Shown here piece after piece: positions 35,821 through 44,986 of a DNA stretch of 64,000 nucleotides; position 1 is the first letter of the stretch; each line of letters begins with the position of its first letter. The notes beneath the pieces are model-generated. The model was given only the letters and a program-made list of their open reading frames with translations. It had not been told where the DNA came from and did no database searches. Position numbers and translations under genes: made by a program. The DNA lies in NCBI RefSeq assembly GCF_001580545.1, contig NZ_LRBG01000037.1, positions 496,001-560,000 of the forward strand, written 5' to 3'. This stretch comes from Paraburkholderia monticola (GTDB taxonomy: Bacteria > Pseudomonadota > Gammaproteobacteria > Burkholderiales > Burkholderiaceae).

Positions 35821-37443
35821 TCAAGCGGCGGCAGTTTCCTGCCCGGCGTCGACTTCGACGCCAAGCCGCGATGCGAGGTCGGCGATGAGCGCGGGCAAGT
35901 CCGAAAGCTTCTTCACCGCACCGAACACGTAGTAATCGGGCCGCACGATCATGACACGCACGCCGTGCTCATCAAAGAAGCGCTGATATTTGCCGCTCTT
36001 GTCCAGCAGGATGCGTCCCGCTACCGTCTTGCTGGTGTCGGCAGTGATGCCAGCGGTCTGGGCGCCGATGCGCGCGAGCGTGGCCTGCGCGGCGGCGTCC
36101 AGATACGACTCGGGGTCCGCATCGAGTGCGATGACGTGAAAGCCGTTCGGCATTGCGTTGTCGAAGCGCATTTCTTCTCCATCATTCTCGATCTGACCGT
36201 GCACGCTCAACAGGCCGGCAACTGCCTCGACGGCAAAATTCTTCTGCGTGCAGATCAGGCCATCGGTGAGACCAGGGAAGGGGGGCAGTGGCGGAACATC
36301 GCCGGCGAGATAGGCGGCGTCGCGGCGCGCCGCTTCTTCTGGATCGGAAATGCACACCACCTGGCCCATCGCGATCGACGCATCGATCACCGCGCGTACT
36401 TGCGGACGACGCTCCGGCGTATAGCTTTCCAGCAGGTTCGACGACGCGATTCCCTTCAGGATCAGGTCCAAACGCCACGCGAGATTCCATGCGTCGCGCA
36501 GGCCAGAGCACATGCCCTGGCCCATGAACGGCGGCATCTGATGTGCCGCATCGCCAGCGAGCACGACGCGGCCGTTATGCCAGTTCTGCGCAAGCAGGGA
36601 GCGGAACGTATAGACCGCATAGCGCACAAGTGTGGCGTTCTCGGGTGTGACCCACGGCTGCAACAGCTCCCACACTTTCTCCGGCTTCTGCAGTTCGTCG
36701 AGCGTTTCGTGTGGCAGACGCATGAATTCCCAGCGTCGGTAGCCGGGGCCGCCCGGCACCATGGTCGTCGGCCTTGCGGGATTGCACCATTGGCCGATGT
36801 CCGGCACGTCGAGTTTGACGCCCTCATTCGGCTTCAGATCGATCACGAGCCAGTCCTCCTGGAAGCCCAGGTCTTCGAAAGCGATGCCTGCCGATTTACG
36901 CACGAAGCTGTTCGCGCCGTCGGCGCCGACCACGTATCGCGCGCGTACTGTTTGCGTTTCGCCGGTAGGGGTCCACACGCCTTCGATCATCGATCCCTTG
37001 CGCAACGTCACCTCACAGTGGTCCGCGTGCTGGTGCAGCGCTGTTGCTTCCCAACCCTGCTGCACGGAGACGCTGGGCAGCGACTTCGCCTTGCTGTCGA
37101 ACAGCGCTTCGAGCGACGGCTGATTGAAAAGATAGCCGACCGGGCCATCGCTGATCGATTCCGCCGACCAGTCGATTTCGACCAGTGTCTTCCAGTCCGC
37201 GTTGAACCATTGATACATCGCGGATGGTTGAGAGATCTTTTCGACATCCTTGCCGATCCCCATAGCATGAAAGACACGGCGGATTTCATGATCGTGGAAT
37301 ACGGCGCGCGGCAATGGATACAGCGCAGGCCATCGATCGAACACCGCGACGCGGTAGCCGCGTTCGCCGAGATGAATCGCCAGGGATTGACCGACAGGTC
37401 CGTATCCGACGATGACGACATCAAGAATATTCTGGTCAGTCAT
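35821..37443 (-). CDS. 3-(3-hydroxyphenyl)propionate hydroxylase-like flavin monooxygenase
   Basis: A 540-residue FAD monooxygenase with GYGPVG at 13-18, the DG motif GADGANSFVRKSAG near 180, and the GD motif LAGDAAHQMPPFMGQGMCSG near 298 with RDAWNLAWRLDLIL. The PFMGQGMCSGLRD segment is characteristic of MhpA and related hydroxylases that make catecholic substrates for extradiol cleavage. It is the last gene of the leftward operon FAH-dioxygenase-hydroxylase. The substrate is a phenylpropanoid or another phenolic acid by analogy. Confidence 0.88.
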   Translation of the reverse strand: MTDQNILDVVIVGYGPVGQSLAIHLGERGYRVAVFDRWPALYPLPRAVFHDHEIRRVFHAMGIGKDVEKISQPSAMYQWFNADWKTLVEIDWSAESISDGPVGYLFNQPSLEALFDSKAKSLPSVSVQQGWEATALHQHADHCEVTLRKGSMIEGVWTPTGETQTVRARYVVGADGANSFVRKSAGIAFEDLGFQEDWLVIDLKPNEGVKLDVPDIGQWCNPARPTTMVPGGPGYRRWEFMRLPHETLDELQKPEKVWELLQPWVTPENATLVRYAVYTFRSLLAQNWHNGRVVLAGDAAHQMPPFMGQGMCSGLRDAWNLAWRLDLILKGIASSNLLESYTPERRPQVRAVIDASIAMGQVVCISDPEEAARRDAAYLAGDVPPLPPFPGLTDGLICTQKNFAVEAVAGLLSVHGQIENDGEEMRFDNAMPNGFHVIALDADPESYLDAAAQATLARIGAQTAGITADTSKTVAGRILLDKSGKYQRFFDEHGVRVMIVRPDYYVFGAVKKLSDLPALIADLASRLGVEVDAGQETAAA

Positions 37444-37570
37444 TTGAGTTCACCTGCTAAAAGAGAGCGAGTTTTGCCCTGGCGCCGGTCGATCTGGCTG
37501 CCATGCGATCACGAGAAAGGAGGAGAGGGCGCTTAGCCCTCGGGGCTTAGGACTCCGGCCGGGTCAGCGA

Positions 37571-38527
37571 TCAGGATGACGCTTCGTAGTTATGCACGAA
37601 GTCTTCCGGCACTTGCGGGCCCCACAGATAGAGCGAGTCTTCCGGCGGAAAATCACCCGCCGGCCATGTGTGTCCAGCCGAGACGAAATCGATATCCGCC
37701 GAGTATTCGCAGAACGAGCCCCAGGGATCCTGGACGTAGTGGAAGTAGTTCGATCCCAGCACGTGGCGACCGGTGCCCCAGCCCTTGCTGAAGCCCGCGG
37801 CCTGCATTTGCGAGGCGCCTTCGCCGACCATGTTGACGTTCTCGACGTCCCACGCGGCGTGATGCCAGCCGCGAGCGTTGCTCTTTGCAAAAGCCACCAG
37901 GTGGTGGTCGCTGCCGTGCGGCGCGTGGGTGAACGCAATGATGTCGATTGACTTGTCCGACAGGCGTAGACCGATCGCGTTGGAGTAGAAATCGAGCGCG
38001 CGGAGCACATCGGGCGTGAACAGCAGAACGTGCGAAAGGCGGCGCGGTTTGACCTGTGTTGAAGCGGAGCGGCTATGCGAGCCACGTTCGTCGGCGGCGC
38101 TGCCGGTGACGACGCAGGGTGTCTTGGCCGAGGGGCTGGTTTTGGGGCCGATCTTCACCTGAATCAGGTTGCCATCGGGATCGTGAAACCAGAGACCGTT
38201 GCGATGATTCGCGGGGCCGTCGACGATCTGGGCCGTGCTTGCCCGCACCTGTGCTTCGATGGCGGAGAAGTCCGCCTCGAAGCAATTGAAGCTCAGATAC
38301 GCGAGCGATTTTCTGGAAGACGGCAAGACTCGCGCCCATCGGTGGCCGTCAGCGGCCCGCAGCTCGAGTTCGCGGACTTCGTTGCCGCACGAGGTCACGT
38401 CGAGTCCGAATGCGCTAAAGAAGCGTTCGGCCTCGTCGATGGAAGGAACATTCAGCGCGAAGTGATCGATCGAATGAACACTTGCGACGCTACGCACATT
38501 TGCCGGGTCAGCCATAGTCGTCTCCAT
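37571..38527 (-). CDS. Type I extradiol (catechol-type) dioxygenase, two VOC domains
   Basis: A 318-residue ring-cleaving enzyme. The N-terminal VOC domain is residues 17-127 (IDHFALNVPSIDEAERFFSA) and the catalytic C-terminal domain is 163-280. The Fe(II) ligands should be H166 in LSHVLLFTPD, H222 or H223 in GWHHAAWDV and E274 in FCEYSADID, a standard 2-His-1-carboxylate set. It would open the catechol made by the neighbouring hydroxylase. It lies between the FAH gene (74-bp gap) and the hydroxylase (127-bp gap). Confidence 0.88.
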   Translation of the reverse strand: METTMADPANVRSVASVHSIDHFALNVPSIDEAERFFSAFGLDVTSCGNEVRELELRAADGHRWARVLPSSRKSLAYLSFNCFEADFSAIEAQVRASTAQIVDGPANHRNGLWFHDPDGNLIQVKIGPKTSPSAKTPCVVTGSAADERGSHSRSASTQVKPRRLSHVLLFTPDVLRALDFYSNAIGLRLSDKSIDIIAFTHAPHGSDHHLVAFAKSNARGWHHAAWDVENVNMVGEGASQMQAAGFSKGWGTGRHVLGSNYFHYVQDPWGSFCEYSADIDFVSAGHTWPAGDFPPEDSLYLWGPQVPEDFVHNYEASS

Positions 38528-38601
38528 TGAATGAGGTGCTGCGCCGGCTCTGGGGCCGGCTTGCCTGCCCGGTGCTTCCGGGCAGGTATGCCTGACGGTT
38601 T

Positions 38602-39450
38602 TTATGCTTTGACTTCGTCGACGATCACGTTCTTCAGCGTGCCGATTTTTTCGACGCTCACTTCGCAGACGTCACCGGCCTTCATCAGGAGCTTCGGCGT
38701 GCGCGCCCAGCCGATACCCGACGGCGTGCCGGACACGATCACGTCGCCTGCTTCCAGCGTGATCGCTTCGCTGATGATGCTGATCAGGCTCGGTACATCG
38801 AAGACCATTTCGTCGGTGCTGGCTGATTGCACCAGTTCGCCGTTCAGACGCGTTTCGAGGCGCAATCCCTTTACGCCGGGCGGCAGTTCGTCCGCGGTGA
38901 CCAGGTCGGGACCGAATGCGCCGGTTCCGTCGAAGTTTTTGCCGACCGTCCATTGCGGCGTCTTGAACTGATACTCGCGCACCGAGCCGTCGTTGAACAC
39001 CGAGTAGCCGGCCACGTGCGAGAGTGCGCTTTCCTTCGAAATGTGCCGACCGCCCTTGCCGAGCACCACGGCGATTTCGCCTTCGAAGTCGAGGCCTTCG
39101 GAGTCGCTCACAGCTGGGCGAACCATCGGCTGTTCGTGGGCAATCAGGCTCGTGTTGACGCGGAAAAACAGCGTCGGATAGTCGGGCTGGGCGTAGTTGC
39201 TTTCCGACGTGTGATCCGCGAAGTTCAGCCCGACGCAGATGATCTTCGGCGGCCGTTGCAGCGGAGGGAGGAACTTCAGATCCTTGACCGGCACTTTCTC
39301 TTCGCTCGCATGATGCGTCGCGTATTCGCGTAGATCCACGCCGCGTGCAAGCAGGGATTCGAGCGTTTCATCGCCGATTACGCGCACTTGCTCACCGTCG
39401 CGGATACCGAGTACCGCTTTTCCATCTCGCTCGAAACTGATGAACCGCAT
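38602..39450 (-). CDS. FAH-family hydrolase/isomerase of a meta-cleavage pathway
   Basis: A 282-residue protein of the fumarylacetoacetate hydrolase superfamily with the metal site E123, E125 (DFEGEIAVVLGKGG) and D154 (YSVFNDGSVREYQ), plus TPQWTVGKNFDGTGAFGPDL and VSGTPSGIGWAR. Relatives hydrolyse acylpyruvates or decarboxylate meta-cleavage products. Next to an extradiol dioxygenase it likely processes the ring-opened acid. It is the first gene of the operon, divergent from the TetR gene across an inverted repeat. Confidence 0.88.
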   Translation of the reverse strand: MRFISFERDGKAVLGIRDGEQVRVIGDETLESLLARGVDLREYATHHASEEKVPVKDLKFLPPLQRPPKIICVGLNFADHTSESNYAQPDYPTLFFRVNTSLIAHEQPMVRPAVSDSEGLDFEGEIAVVLGKGGRHISKESALSHVAGYSVFNDGSVREYQFKTPQWTVGKNFDGTGAFGPDLVTADELPPGVKGLRLETRLNGELVQSASTDEMVFDVPSLISIISEAITLEAGDVIVSGTPSGIGWARTPKLLMKAGDVCEVSVEKIGTLKNVIVDEVKA

Positions 39451-39499
39451 AGCTGTCTCCTGAAGATTTTCGTGCCTGTTTCAATGCACCGGACTAGAA

Positions 39500-39548
39500 T
39501 TGACGAAGTTGTCAGTTTGTATTCTAGTAGAAATGACAAAACCGTCAA
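39500..39548. promoter_or_regulatory. Bipartite inverted repeat, candidate TetR operator
   Basis: TTGACGAAGTTGTCA at 39500-39514 faces TGACAAAACCGTCAA at 39534-39548. The arms match as TTGACGnnnTTGTCA with the three central bases free, separated by 19 bases. The element lies in the gap between the divergent FAH and TetR genes, near where both promoters should be. Confidence 0.75.
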
Positions 39549-39618
39549 CTCTAAAAAGCTCGGGATAAACCCGCATGCGCCTGCTGGTAAAATTCGCGCT
39601 GGATCAAGGGAACACTCA

Positions 39619-40326
39619 ATGAAAGAGCTACCGCCGCTCGAAGACCATCGCACGCGCGTCGGCGCAAGGCGCCGCGAAAACACACGCAATCGCCTGCTGG
39701 AAAGCGCACTGGCAGTATTTGCCGAGAAGGGTCCGGACGCACCGATGATCGACGACTTCATCGCCGCCGCCGGGGTTGCGCGGGGCACGTTCTACAACTA
39801 TTTCCGAACCACTGCGGAGTTGTTGTCGGCGGTGGCGGGCGAGAGCAGCGACGAGGTGCTGGCCGTCATCGATCCGCTGGTGCGGGAGATCGAAGACCCG
39901 GCGCAGCGAGTTGTAGTCGGCTCGCGGTTGTACATGCACATGGCGTTGCGCTATCCGTTGTGGGGAGCCTTCATCACGCGCGTCGGCACCAGACGCGGAT
40001 CGCGTGGGCGTCTACTCGACGAATACCTGACGCGAGATCTACAACTCGGACTCGAAGCGGGACGTTTCAAAGTCGCCGATGTAGTCGTCGCGCGCGATAT
40101 TGCGTTGGGCTCGATTCGCTATGGCATTGAAACCTTGCTATCCGATGATGCACCGGCTGATTACACTGAGCAGTCGATGTGCGCCCTCATGCAAGCGTTC
40201 GGCATTCCCGCGCGAGAAGCGCGCGCGCTGGCCTACGCGCCGATTGCCGATTGTCCGGAACCGCGCGGTGCGATCTTCGAACGGATTGGTCGCGTGCGTG
40301 AGGTGAGCGGAAAGGCGGATCGGTAG
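39619..40326 (+). CDS. TetR-family transcriptional regulator
   Basis: A 235-residue regulator with the TetR HTH TRNRLLESALAVFAEKGPDA (helix 1) and IAAAGVARGTFYNYFRTTAE (helices 2-3, about 49-68). The C-terminal helical domain should bind the inducer, perhaps a CoA ester or an aromatic acid. The ATG at 39619 is preceded by AAGGGA. It is divergent from the meta-cleavage operon and probably represses it through the inverted repeat at 39500-39548. Confidence 0.87.
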   Translation: MKELPPLEDHRTRVGARRRENTRNRLLESALAVFAEKGPDAPMIDDFIAAAGVARGTFYNYFRTTAELLSAVAGESSDEVLAVIDPLVREIEDPAQRVVVGSRLYMHMALRYPLWGAFITRVGTRRGSRGRLLDEYLTRDLQLGLEAGRFKVADVVVARDIALGSIRYGIETLLSDDAPADYTEQSMCALMQAFGIPAREARALAYAPIADCPEPRGAIFERIGRVREVSGKADR

Positions 40327-40830
40327 CCGCGAAGGAAGGTGCGACAGGATGAAGGATGGCCTTCTTTGTTTAAGTTGTCGCTTGCGCGGACGTTTAAGAA
40401 TGGCCTCGATACGAGTGTCGAGGCCAGATTCAGATGTGGTAGTGCACCAGACCGCTGCACGGGCGCGGAACGATAACGCCCGTGATCACCGCAAACGCGC
40501 CGTGGCAATGAAACGGGCCGCTGGTAGCGGTAAGTTGGAGGCATTGTCTTGATTCGAGCGCTTTGGGGGCTCGGCTTTCTAACGAGAGAGTAAGGTGCCG
40601 CGGGAGGACCGCAGTTCGGCCAAAGCCGCCGGTCGCCGATCAACGGCTGTGCGGCGGCTGAAGTCCGCTTCACGGTCACTCGCAAACCCGTGCCCTCGAA
40701 TGTCTCCTGTCTCTATTGACGAGTGAGTCTTCGCGCCCCGAAGAGACGCTAAGGCGAGCTTCGTAAGCGTCCGCACCCAAACCACTATCGGACGTTGTCG
40801 CGGGTGCGCGCGCTCCGAACTGCCGTGGTT

Positions 40831-41127
40831 TGCACGTTTCCTCAAATCTTCGATAGTTTCTCCGTTACCACCAGGCTGCCAGCCTGGCGGCTTCAGAACG
40901 TAGCTCCGTGCTTCGCTCAACGTCCGCGCGGCTCTCAGATCGCGCCAGAGTGATCTCCATTGCGCGAACTCTATGGTCAGCAAGTTGTACGTTGTCATCG
41001 GTTGCATAAGCCCAGACCGACAAGGCGTGTCGCGCCGTTCTGCTATGTAGGTGCCAAAGAGTCGATCGAAAACGATCAGCACGCCACCGTAGTTTCCATC
41101 AAGCTGGGACGAGTTGGGTCTGGCGTG
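40831..41127 (-). pseudogene. Sterol desaturase/fatty acid hydroxylase fragment, C-terminal end
   Basis: On the minus strand about 99 codons read DGNYGGVLIVFDRLFGTYIA, TTYNLLTIEFAQWRSLWRDL and LKPPGWQPGGNGETIEDLRK, the C-terminal end of the sterol desaturase family. The N-terminal catalytic part with its histidine clusters is absent, and the frame continues upstream directly into an unrelated LytTR fragment. This is a remnant, not a working gene. Confidence 0.75.
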
Positions 41128-41130
41128 TGA

Positions 41131-41586
41131 CGAAGTGGACAGCAGTGCTACCGCCGCAGACGTTGGATCAATTCGGCACGATGTTGCCGGCTGCACGGCA
41201 CTTCGACGCCACTGCGCAAAACGATCGTCGCATCGCCTTTTCCCCGCGACCGGACCACGAGCACAGCAGACAGCGCCACGGCGGCCCCACGGTGCGTGCG
41301 AACAAATGTTGCCCCCAGGGTCATTGAGCACCGCAGTTAAAGTACAGCGCATCAACAGGCTTTTCCCCGCCAAATGAATATTGTCATAGTTCTCGGCTGC
41401 TTCCAGCCATTCGATTTCGGCGCAGCGCACGACATGCGTTTGCCCGCGATCAGCAATCATCAGTTGGGCTGGCATGGGGATGCTCGCGCGCTACGCGAGT
41501 CGACCCACGCAATCGCAGCAGGGTGCGCTGCAGTCGCTCCGGCTCGACGGGTTTGAGGCGGTAATCGGCTGCGTGGGCGTCGCAGG
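41131..41586 (-). pseudogene. LytTR-family response regulator fragment
   Basis: On the minus strand the pieces DAHAADYRLKPVEPERLQRT (end of a receiver domain, about 41500-41586) and QTHVVRCAEIEWLEAAENYD with NIHLAGKSLLMRCTLTAVL (start of a LytTR DNA-binding domain, about 41326-41446) can be read, but in different frames, with a further frame change after 41325. The start of the receiver domain and its phosphorylated Asp are missing. It is a frameshifted, truncated remnant. Confidence 0.75.
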
Positions 41587-41691
41587 CGACTGCACTGCGA
41601 AGGACTTTCGTAACCGACGCGCGCCGACGCGGACGGGGCCGCCAACCCGTCGCGAATCATTCGCCGACGCGCCTGGTGCAAACGCGTCGAC
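41587..41691 (-). pseudogene. AraC-family regulator C-terminal fragment
   Basis: Thirty-five codons on the minus strand read RLHQARRRMIRDGL and SARVGYESPSQCSR, matching STRLHQARLLMARQGM and SAQVGYESPSQFSR of the intact AraC gene at 49748-50698. The rest of the gene is missing and the fragment abuts the response-regulator fragment. Confidence 0.75.
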
Positions 41692-41843
41692 TTAATGTAT
41701 TGGATCGGAGAGGTCAGCGTGACGGTTCTGAAGTTGACGCGAAACGCGGGGAGAAGTGCAACTATTTCAAAATTGCTGCGTTGACTATTTGCGGCTATGC
41801 CGGCGTATGCAGAGCATCCTGACCACGACGATAGCCGGTTGAC

Positions 41844-42191
41844 TCATTGCCCGAAATAGATCGGCTTCATGCCATCACTTGACGGCTTGGGACGAATGTT
41901 TCCCGATTCCGAAGTGCCTGCGACTGTTCCGCCCGTATCATTTGCATCTGCAACTTGCGTCTTTGCGGCTGTGACACTAGCCTGCTTCCGGGCTACCCAA
42001 GCCTCCGCTGCCTCGATCTGACCAGGATAAGTCGCGTCGTTTGACGCCCCCGGGTTATAGCCGGCTTGTTCGAGCTCAATCAATTCGGCGCGGACTTGCG
42101 CACGCGTCTTGGGTACACTCGATTGCGCAAAGGAAGCGAAAGGAGCTGCAAGGGCCGCGCTGATAACAACTGCTTGAATGAGCAACTTCAT
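41844..42191 (-). CDS. DUF4148 domain periplasmic protein
   Basis: A 115-residue exported protein with signal peptide MKLLIQAVVISAALAAPFAS (cleaved after FAQ) and DUF4148 motif KTRAQVRAELIELEQAGYNP, then YPGQIEAAEAWVAR. The C-terminal 45 residues are polar and of low complexity, longer than in the paralogue at 8485-8751. Function unknown. It is a single gene next to the graveyard of fragments. Confidence 0.87.
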   Translation of the reverse strand: MKLLIQAVVISAALAAPFASFAQSSVPKTRAQVRAELIELEQAGYNPGASNDATYPGQIEAAEAWVARKQASVTAAKTQVADANDTGGTVAGTSESGNIRPKPSSDGMKPIYFGQ

Positions 42192-42746
42192 GATGACTCA
42201 CCTCGACATTTGGGTTCGCTGCCACGAACAGCCCTGTCCGTAGCCAGTGGTTGCAGTCTAGGTGAGCGGTTACTTAAAATTAAGACGGCATGGCGTACAA
42301 GACTGTTACGGTTCTTGTGGGTAAATCTTTTGACTGGCACATTAAAAAAATGCCGTGACAGACGACGGCCTTTTACGACTAACGAGAGCGCGCACGTCTG
42401 CCTTTCTGCAGAGAGCAGAATGAGAATTTGCGTTGAAAGCTTAAACTGCATAGCTGAGGACATTGTCAGCCAGAAACGTCCCAATTTTGACAATCGTAGC
42501 CCATTGTCTGCTGCAACTACGCTCGGGTTTGTAGTCAGTCATGCCAGGAAGTTGAGTTGAAAATTGGATCGGACGACACTGGGCATGGCTTCACATATTG
42601 GCCATAGAGAATCAGTCAACCGAGCTAGAGAATCAACGTCACCACGCGAGGTGAAAAGAGTTACGCTTATCTGCCCAGCTACAATAGCTGAGCGCATCGG
42701 CAAGCCAAACGCTTGCGGCGCTTCTCCGTCCACTTCCAGCCTGCGC
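42192..42746. other. Divergent intergenic region, DUF4148 / LysR
   Basis: About 555 bases without a supported gene and visibly less GC-rich than the flanks. A small inverted repeat ATTGTCA/TGACAAT lies at 42472-42478 and 42488-42494. The long 5' extension of the LysR frame in this region has no family resemblance. Confidence 0.55.
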
Positions 42747-43631
42747 ATGGATCGCCGCCAACCTCTTCCTCCGCTGAACCCGACCCGTGCGTTCGAAGCG
42801 ACCGGTCGGCTCCTCAGTATTTCGAAGGCCGCAGACGAACTCGCTGTCACTCCGGCCGCGGTTAGCCGGCAGGTGAGGACGCTGGAGACCTATCTTGGCG
42901 TCGCACTCTTCGAACGGGTCAAAGGTCGTCTAGAGCTGACGTCAGCCGGCGCGCGTTATCTCGCCGAGCTGATTCCAATTTTCGAATCGCTGCGCTATGC
43001 GGCAGATAGCGCTCGCGGCAGGGAAAGCGGCTCGCGCGTACTGAAGATTCGGTCCCCCGCCACCTTCGCAGTGCGCTGGTTGATTCCACGCCTCGCGAGC
43101 TTCCACCGACTGCACAAGGAGATAGATGTTCAGTTGACGACGTCATCCGTTCCCCTGGATTTCACGCGTGAAGAGATAGATGGCGGGATTCAACTGGGTG
43201 TGGGTAACTGGCCCGGCCTGCGCGTGGAACGCCTGATTCCGAACATACTGGTGCCGGTTGCGGCGCCGTCCCTCAAGCTGAAAGCGCAGGGGAAATTGCG
43301 AGGCGAAACGATGTTGCACTCGCTCGCGCGGCCGGATGATTGGTCGTTATGGTTGAAGGCGGCTGGCTTCCCCTTACACGTCAAGCGACCGGCGATGCGT
43401 TATGAGACGTCGTTGCTTGCTTACCAGGCTGCAATCGAAGGGCACGGCGTCGCTATCGCGCAAAAGGCATTGATCCGCGCCGAGCTCGACAGTGGCCAAC
43501 TGGTCCAGCCGTTTCGCCTTGAACTCGACCGTGGCGGCTACACGTACTACTTCGCGTGGCCAACGGGGCGCCGTCCCTCTGAAGAGCTGAAGATTTTCCG
43601 CGACTGGTTGGCTACGCAAGTTCAGGTGTGA
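42747..43631 (+). CDS. LysR-family regulator, GcvA-like
   Basis: A 294-residue LysR protein of the GcvA subgroup: MDRRQPLPPLNPTRAFEATG, HTH SISKAADELAVTPAAVSRQV (about 24-43), and LFERVKGRLELTSAGARYLA. The ATG at 42747 is chosen because GcvA-type proteins start right before the PLNALRAFEA-like motif. It lies 126 bp upstream of, and in the same direction as, the CoA-transferase operon, which it probably controls. Confidence 0.87.
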   Translation: MDRRQPLPPLNPTRAFEATGRLLSISKAADELAVTPAAVSRQVRTLETYLGVALFERVKGRLELTSAGARYLAELIPIFESLRYAADSARGRESGSRVLKIRSPATFAVRWLIPRLASFHRLHKEIDVQLTTSSVPLDFTREEIDGGIQLGVGNWPGLRVERLIPNILVPVAAPSLKLKAQGKLRGETMLHSLARPDDWSLWLKAAGFPLHVKRPAMRYETSLLAYQAAIEGHGVAIAQKALIRAELDSGQLVQPFRLELDRGGYTYYFAWPTGRRPSEELKIFRDWLATQVQV

Positions 43632-43757
43632 ATGCTGACCTTTTAACAAAAAGTCAAAGCCTGATTCGAAAAAGTCGATTGTCCGCTCAACGGCGTCTGC
43701 CTATGCTCGTCGTCATGGCATGCCGCAATGGCACGCCGCGAGACAGGACGATCAAAA

Positions 43758-44975
43758 ATGTTACGAGACAGTTTGAAGGGGGTGCGAGTCGTCGATTTCT
43801 CGCACGTTCTGGCTGGACCAGTCTGTTCGATGACGCTAGCAGACCTTGGCGCTCACGTCGTCAAGATCGAGCCGCTGCAAGGGGAAATTGGCCGCAAGAT
43901 CGGGCCGCCATGGATCGACGGCGAGAGCCCGACGTTCATGAGCGTCAACCGCAACAAGCACAGCGTGTCCATCGATCTGAAGGCTGACGCTGGCAGACGT
44001 GTGGTCCGGGAAATGATCCGCAAAGCCGATGTGCTGGTAGAGAATTTTCGGCCTGGCGTCATGGCGTCAATGGGACTGGACTACGAGTCCCTGCGCAAAG
44101 ACCATCCCAAACTTGTTTATTGCTCGATCTCCGCGTTTGGCCAGACCGGCAGCAATATGCGGCGTCCAGGTGTCGACGGCGTGATTCAGGCTGTTAGCGG
44201 GCTCATGAGTACGCTCGGTGCGACTCAGGGCGATCCGTTGAAAGTGCCGATTCCGGTTGCGGACATGATCGGCGGATACCTTGCGGCAATTGCAGTACTT
44301 GGCGCGCTGCATCGGGTCTATCGGGATCAAATCGGCCAGCATCTAGACGTTAGCCTCTACAACGCGACGCTGATGCTTCAGCAGATCGGCTTTGCGGCAT
44401 TTTTCGCATCAGGCAGAAATCCTGAGAAAACGGGCAGCGCCGCACCCTATGCATGTCCCAATGAGGCGTTTCCGACACGTGATGGTTGGATCATGGTCGT
44501 CGCCTACGACATGGCTCGCTGGAGTGCGTTATGTGAAGTCGCGGAAGTGCCCGAACTTGAACATGACTCGCGCTTTTCGACCAACGACGATCGCGTGCGC
44601 AATCGTCATGTTCTTCATGAACTGCTAGCGGCGCGCTTTATTGAGCGAAGCACAGCGGAGTGGATTGCACGGCTCGCACCGCGCGACGTCATCTGCGCCC
44701 CGCTTGCGACTTATAGCGATGTGACCGGGACGACTGAATATCGTGAGAGTGGCATCGCACGCACAGTGGAACATCCTGCTGCTGGGACAGTGCGCACGCA
44801 TGGATTTGCCCTCGGCCCATCGGACAAGCCGGTAAAAGACGAGATTCCTGCACCACTGACCGGACAGCATACGGTTGAGATGCTCAAGCTGTACGGCATT
44901 CAGGACGATGAAATCACAGAACTCCTGAACGCCGGCGTGATACGCGCCGGCGTGGCTCATGCCGTCGCGATCTAA
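43758..44975 (+). CDS. CaiB/BaiF family (class III) CoA transferase
   Basis: A 405-residue enzyme that moves CoA between carboxylic acids. Family marks are GVRVVDFSHVLAGPVCSMTL at 8-27, GAHVVKIEP, NKHSVSIDLK at 66-75, VENFRPG and the catalytic D169 in PVADMIGG. The ATG at 43758 is preferred; an in-frame ATG at 43728 has no ribosome site. Next to two crotonases and an MHS transporter it likely activates an imported acid for beta-oxidation-type steps. Carnitine or a dicarboxylic acid are possible substrates; neither is proven. Confidence 0.88.
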   Translation: MLRDSLKGVRVVDFSHVLAGPVCSMTLADLGAHVVKIEPLQGEIGRKIGPPWIDGESPTFMSVNRNKHSVSIDLKADAGRRVVREMIRKADVLVENFRPGVMASMGLDYESLRKDHPKLVYCSISAFGQTGSNMRRPGVDGVIQAVSGLMSTLGATQGDPLKVPIPVADMIGGYLAAIAVLGALHRVYRDQIGQHLDVSLYNATLMLQQIGFAAFFASGRNPEKTGSAAPYACPNEAFPTRDGWIMVVAYDMARWSALCEVAEVPELEHDSRFSTNDDRVRNRHVLHELLAARFIERSTAEWIARLAPRDVICAPLATYSDVTGTTEYRESGIARTVEHPAAGTVRTHGFALGPSDKPVKDEIPAPLTGQHTVEMLKLYGIQDDEITELLNAGVIRAGVAHAVAI

Positions 44976-44986
44976 GGAGACCATAA

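Noticed and set aside
40579..41475. Apparent 298-codon gene on the minus strand
   Set aside because: It joins a LytTR fragment, out-of-frame sequence and a sterol desaturase tail, followed by a stretch without family sequence; it is a chimera of remnants.
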